Below, one piece after another: positions 62,883-64,000 of a stretch of 64,000 nucleotides of DNA. Below the pieces are notes generated by a model that saw only the letters and a list, made by a program, of their open reading frames with translations, did not search any database and was not told the origin of the DNA. This DNA is from SZUA-36 sp963801195 (GTDB taxonomy: Bacteria > Pseudomonadota > Gammaproteobacteria > Xanthomonadales > SZUA-36). Made by a program: the position numbers and the translations under genes. The stretch's first letter is position 1, and every line of letters begins with the position of its first letter. The stretch spans positions 1,054,001 to 1,118,000 of the forward strand of contig CAWDDX010000003.1 of assembly GCA_963801195.1 (NCBI GenBank), given 5' to 3'.

Positions 62883-64000
62883 GCAATCGCTTGATACTGC
62901 TGATGGCGCTGTTATTGAGCCTGGTTACCGGGAATACTCAATCGGCAGATATTGTCACTAATTGTTTTCAGCAGGGCGCGCTTGGTAATTGTTCCGGGCA
63001 AGTGTTGCAGCACGTGGAATTCAAATCTGTAGTTTTGCAATTCGTCGACCCTGCAAATACGAAACTCGGTGAAGGTCTGGCCAGAATATACTGGCGGGAG
63101 GTACTCGACAGCATTTCTGATCTGCCCAAAGCGGGTGTGATCCTTGCCTACGACCGGGACGGTGATATCGAGACGGCCCTGGGTGAGGCAAATTTGGGTG
63201 AATTCCTGCAGCGCGAATACCACGACGCCGCTCTCGCTATTGCACTTCAGCAGCAAGCCAAAATGGCTATTTGGGGCGCCGTTCTACCCGACGGTGATCA
63301 AATTTATGTTCAAACCTTCCTGACACTTCAACAATCAGAAAACGAACCCTGGACCACCATTTCAGTCGCTCCCAAACAGTCCGCGGGAGTGCGATTATCA
63401 GCGCCTTTAAGCCGGAACCGGCTAAATTTGCCAGCTCTCATTCGTAGTCGCGAAAGCTTGTTTCATCGCTGGTTTGTCACCCGCTGCGCTTTGAGTGCCG
63501 GTTGCCCGAATGGTGTTGAACTGCGCGCTGAACCCTCGTCGACGGCCAATGTTGTTGCCCACGTTCCTGAGGGTAATCAAATCGAGGTTACCGACATGCA
63601 AAATCAATGGATGAAAGTCAGGTCATCCGATCGCGATGGACAGGACCAATGGATCAATATTTACCATCTCGAAATGTTCCCTGAAACAGTTCAATTTGAG
63701 AACAGGAAAAACGTCAATTTGCGTGCAGGTCCCAATGGTGAAAAATTGGACTCAGTAAACCTGAATGGGCAATACAGAGTGCTGAATGCGGTTCGTTATG
63801 GCCCTTATAAAGAGCCCTGGTACCAGATTGAAATCAACGGACGAAAAGGCTGGATTGCGGGGCGCCTGGTTCAATATCGATCCTATATATTTTCCGGCGT
63901 CCATTTGATCGCAGGTCTGTATCGTTATGGGCGTGGCGATTACGCGGGAGCTGGAAATGAACTGCGCGCTTTTCTGGCTGAAACCCCTGAAGAGGATAAT
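62879..64000 (+). CDS. Unknown envelope locus, gene 5: exported SH3b-TPR protein (3' end outside window)
   Basis: 374 codons are visible and the frame is open at the end. Signal peptide MSNRLILLMALLLSLVTGNT, cleaved near QSA. After about 190 unknown residues come two bacterial SH3 domains: NGVELRAEPSSTANVVAHVP with WMKVRS, and RKNVNLRAGPNGEKLDSVNL with WYQIEINGRKGWIAGRLV. A TPR-like helix pair starts at the edge (GLYRYGRGDYAGAGNELRAF). SH3b domains often bind peptidoglycan or peptides. The ATG overlaps the previous stop (ATGA). Confidence 0.75.
   Translation, partial: MSNRLILLMALLLSLVTGNTQSADIVTNCFQQGALGNCSGQVLQHVEFKSVVLQFVDPANTKLGEGLARIYWREVLDSISDLPKAGVILAYDRDGDIETALGEANLGEFLQREYHDAALAIALQQQAKMAIWGAVLPDGDQIYVQTFLTLQQSENEPWTTISVAPKQSAGVRLSAPLSRNRLNLPALIRSRESLFHRWFVTRCALSAGCPNGVELRAEPSSTANVVAHVPEGNQIEVTDMQNQWMKVRSSDRDGQDQWINIYHLEMFPETVQFENRKNVNLRAGPNGEKLDSVNLNGQYRVLNAVRYGPYKEPWYQIEINGRKGWIAGRLVQYRSYIFSGVHLIAGLYRYGRGDYAGAGNELRAFLAETPEEDN

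Overview
The window looks like a chromosomal piece of a marine or sediment gammaproteobacterium. The biotin genes bioC-bioD, zapE, an AcpH-type ACP phosphodiesterase, cytochrome c5, a lipoprotein-anchored TolC/MFP/RND efflux operon and FlgO/TolB-like TPR proteins all fit that group. Genus cannot be fixed from the sequence alone.

The layout has three parts. (1) 1-15.7 kb is a GC-rich, mostly intact core: bioC-bioD, a candidate three-hairpin small RNA, a BdbC/DsbA disulfide pair, an M20 peptidase, an L-2-hydroxyglutarate oxidase-like enzyme, two tandem membrane TPR proteins, zapE, an alpha/beta hydrolase, acpH, an ExeM-like nuclease, cytochrome c5 and tRNA-Arg(CCG). (2) 15.7-43.9 kb, directly after the tRNA, is accessory and decaying. 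It holds a Panacea-like/MazF-like toxin-antitoxin candidate, complete IS481 and IS3 elements, and remnants of IS91 and IS110. It also holds at least a dozen broken genes: S8 and S1 proteases, a secreted-domain protein, a TPR regulator, an FTR1 iron permease, a cytochrome, an acyltransferase, and fragments of UxaA, acyl-CoA dehydrogenase, CoA-transferase and an RND pump. A palindromic repeat family built on GACACCCAC cuts this region into segments, and truncated genes often end at the repeats. A REP-associated tyrosine transposase (RAYT) lies beside the densest cluster of repeats. (3) 43.9-64 kb is again intact: a glucoamylase/polyphosphate-glucokinase operon, an MprF-like protein, a triple tandem MITE array, an RND efflux operon, a GH19/peptidoglycan-binding protein, and a five-gene envelope locus of unknown function that runs off the end.

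The genes worth most attention are the RAYT with its repeat-bounded gene fragments, the Panacea/MazF-like pair, the unknown envelope locus at 59.1-64 kb, the small RNA with C-rich loops, and the transcription terminator that doubles as signal-peptide codons in the ExeM-like nuclease.
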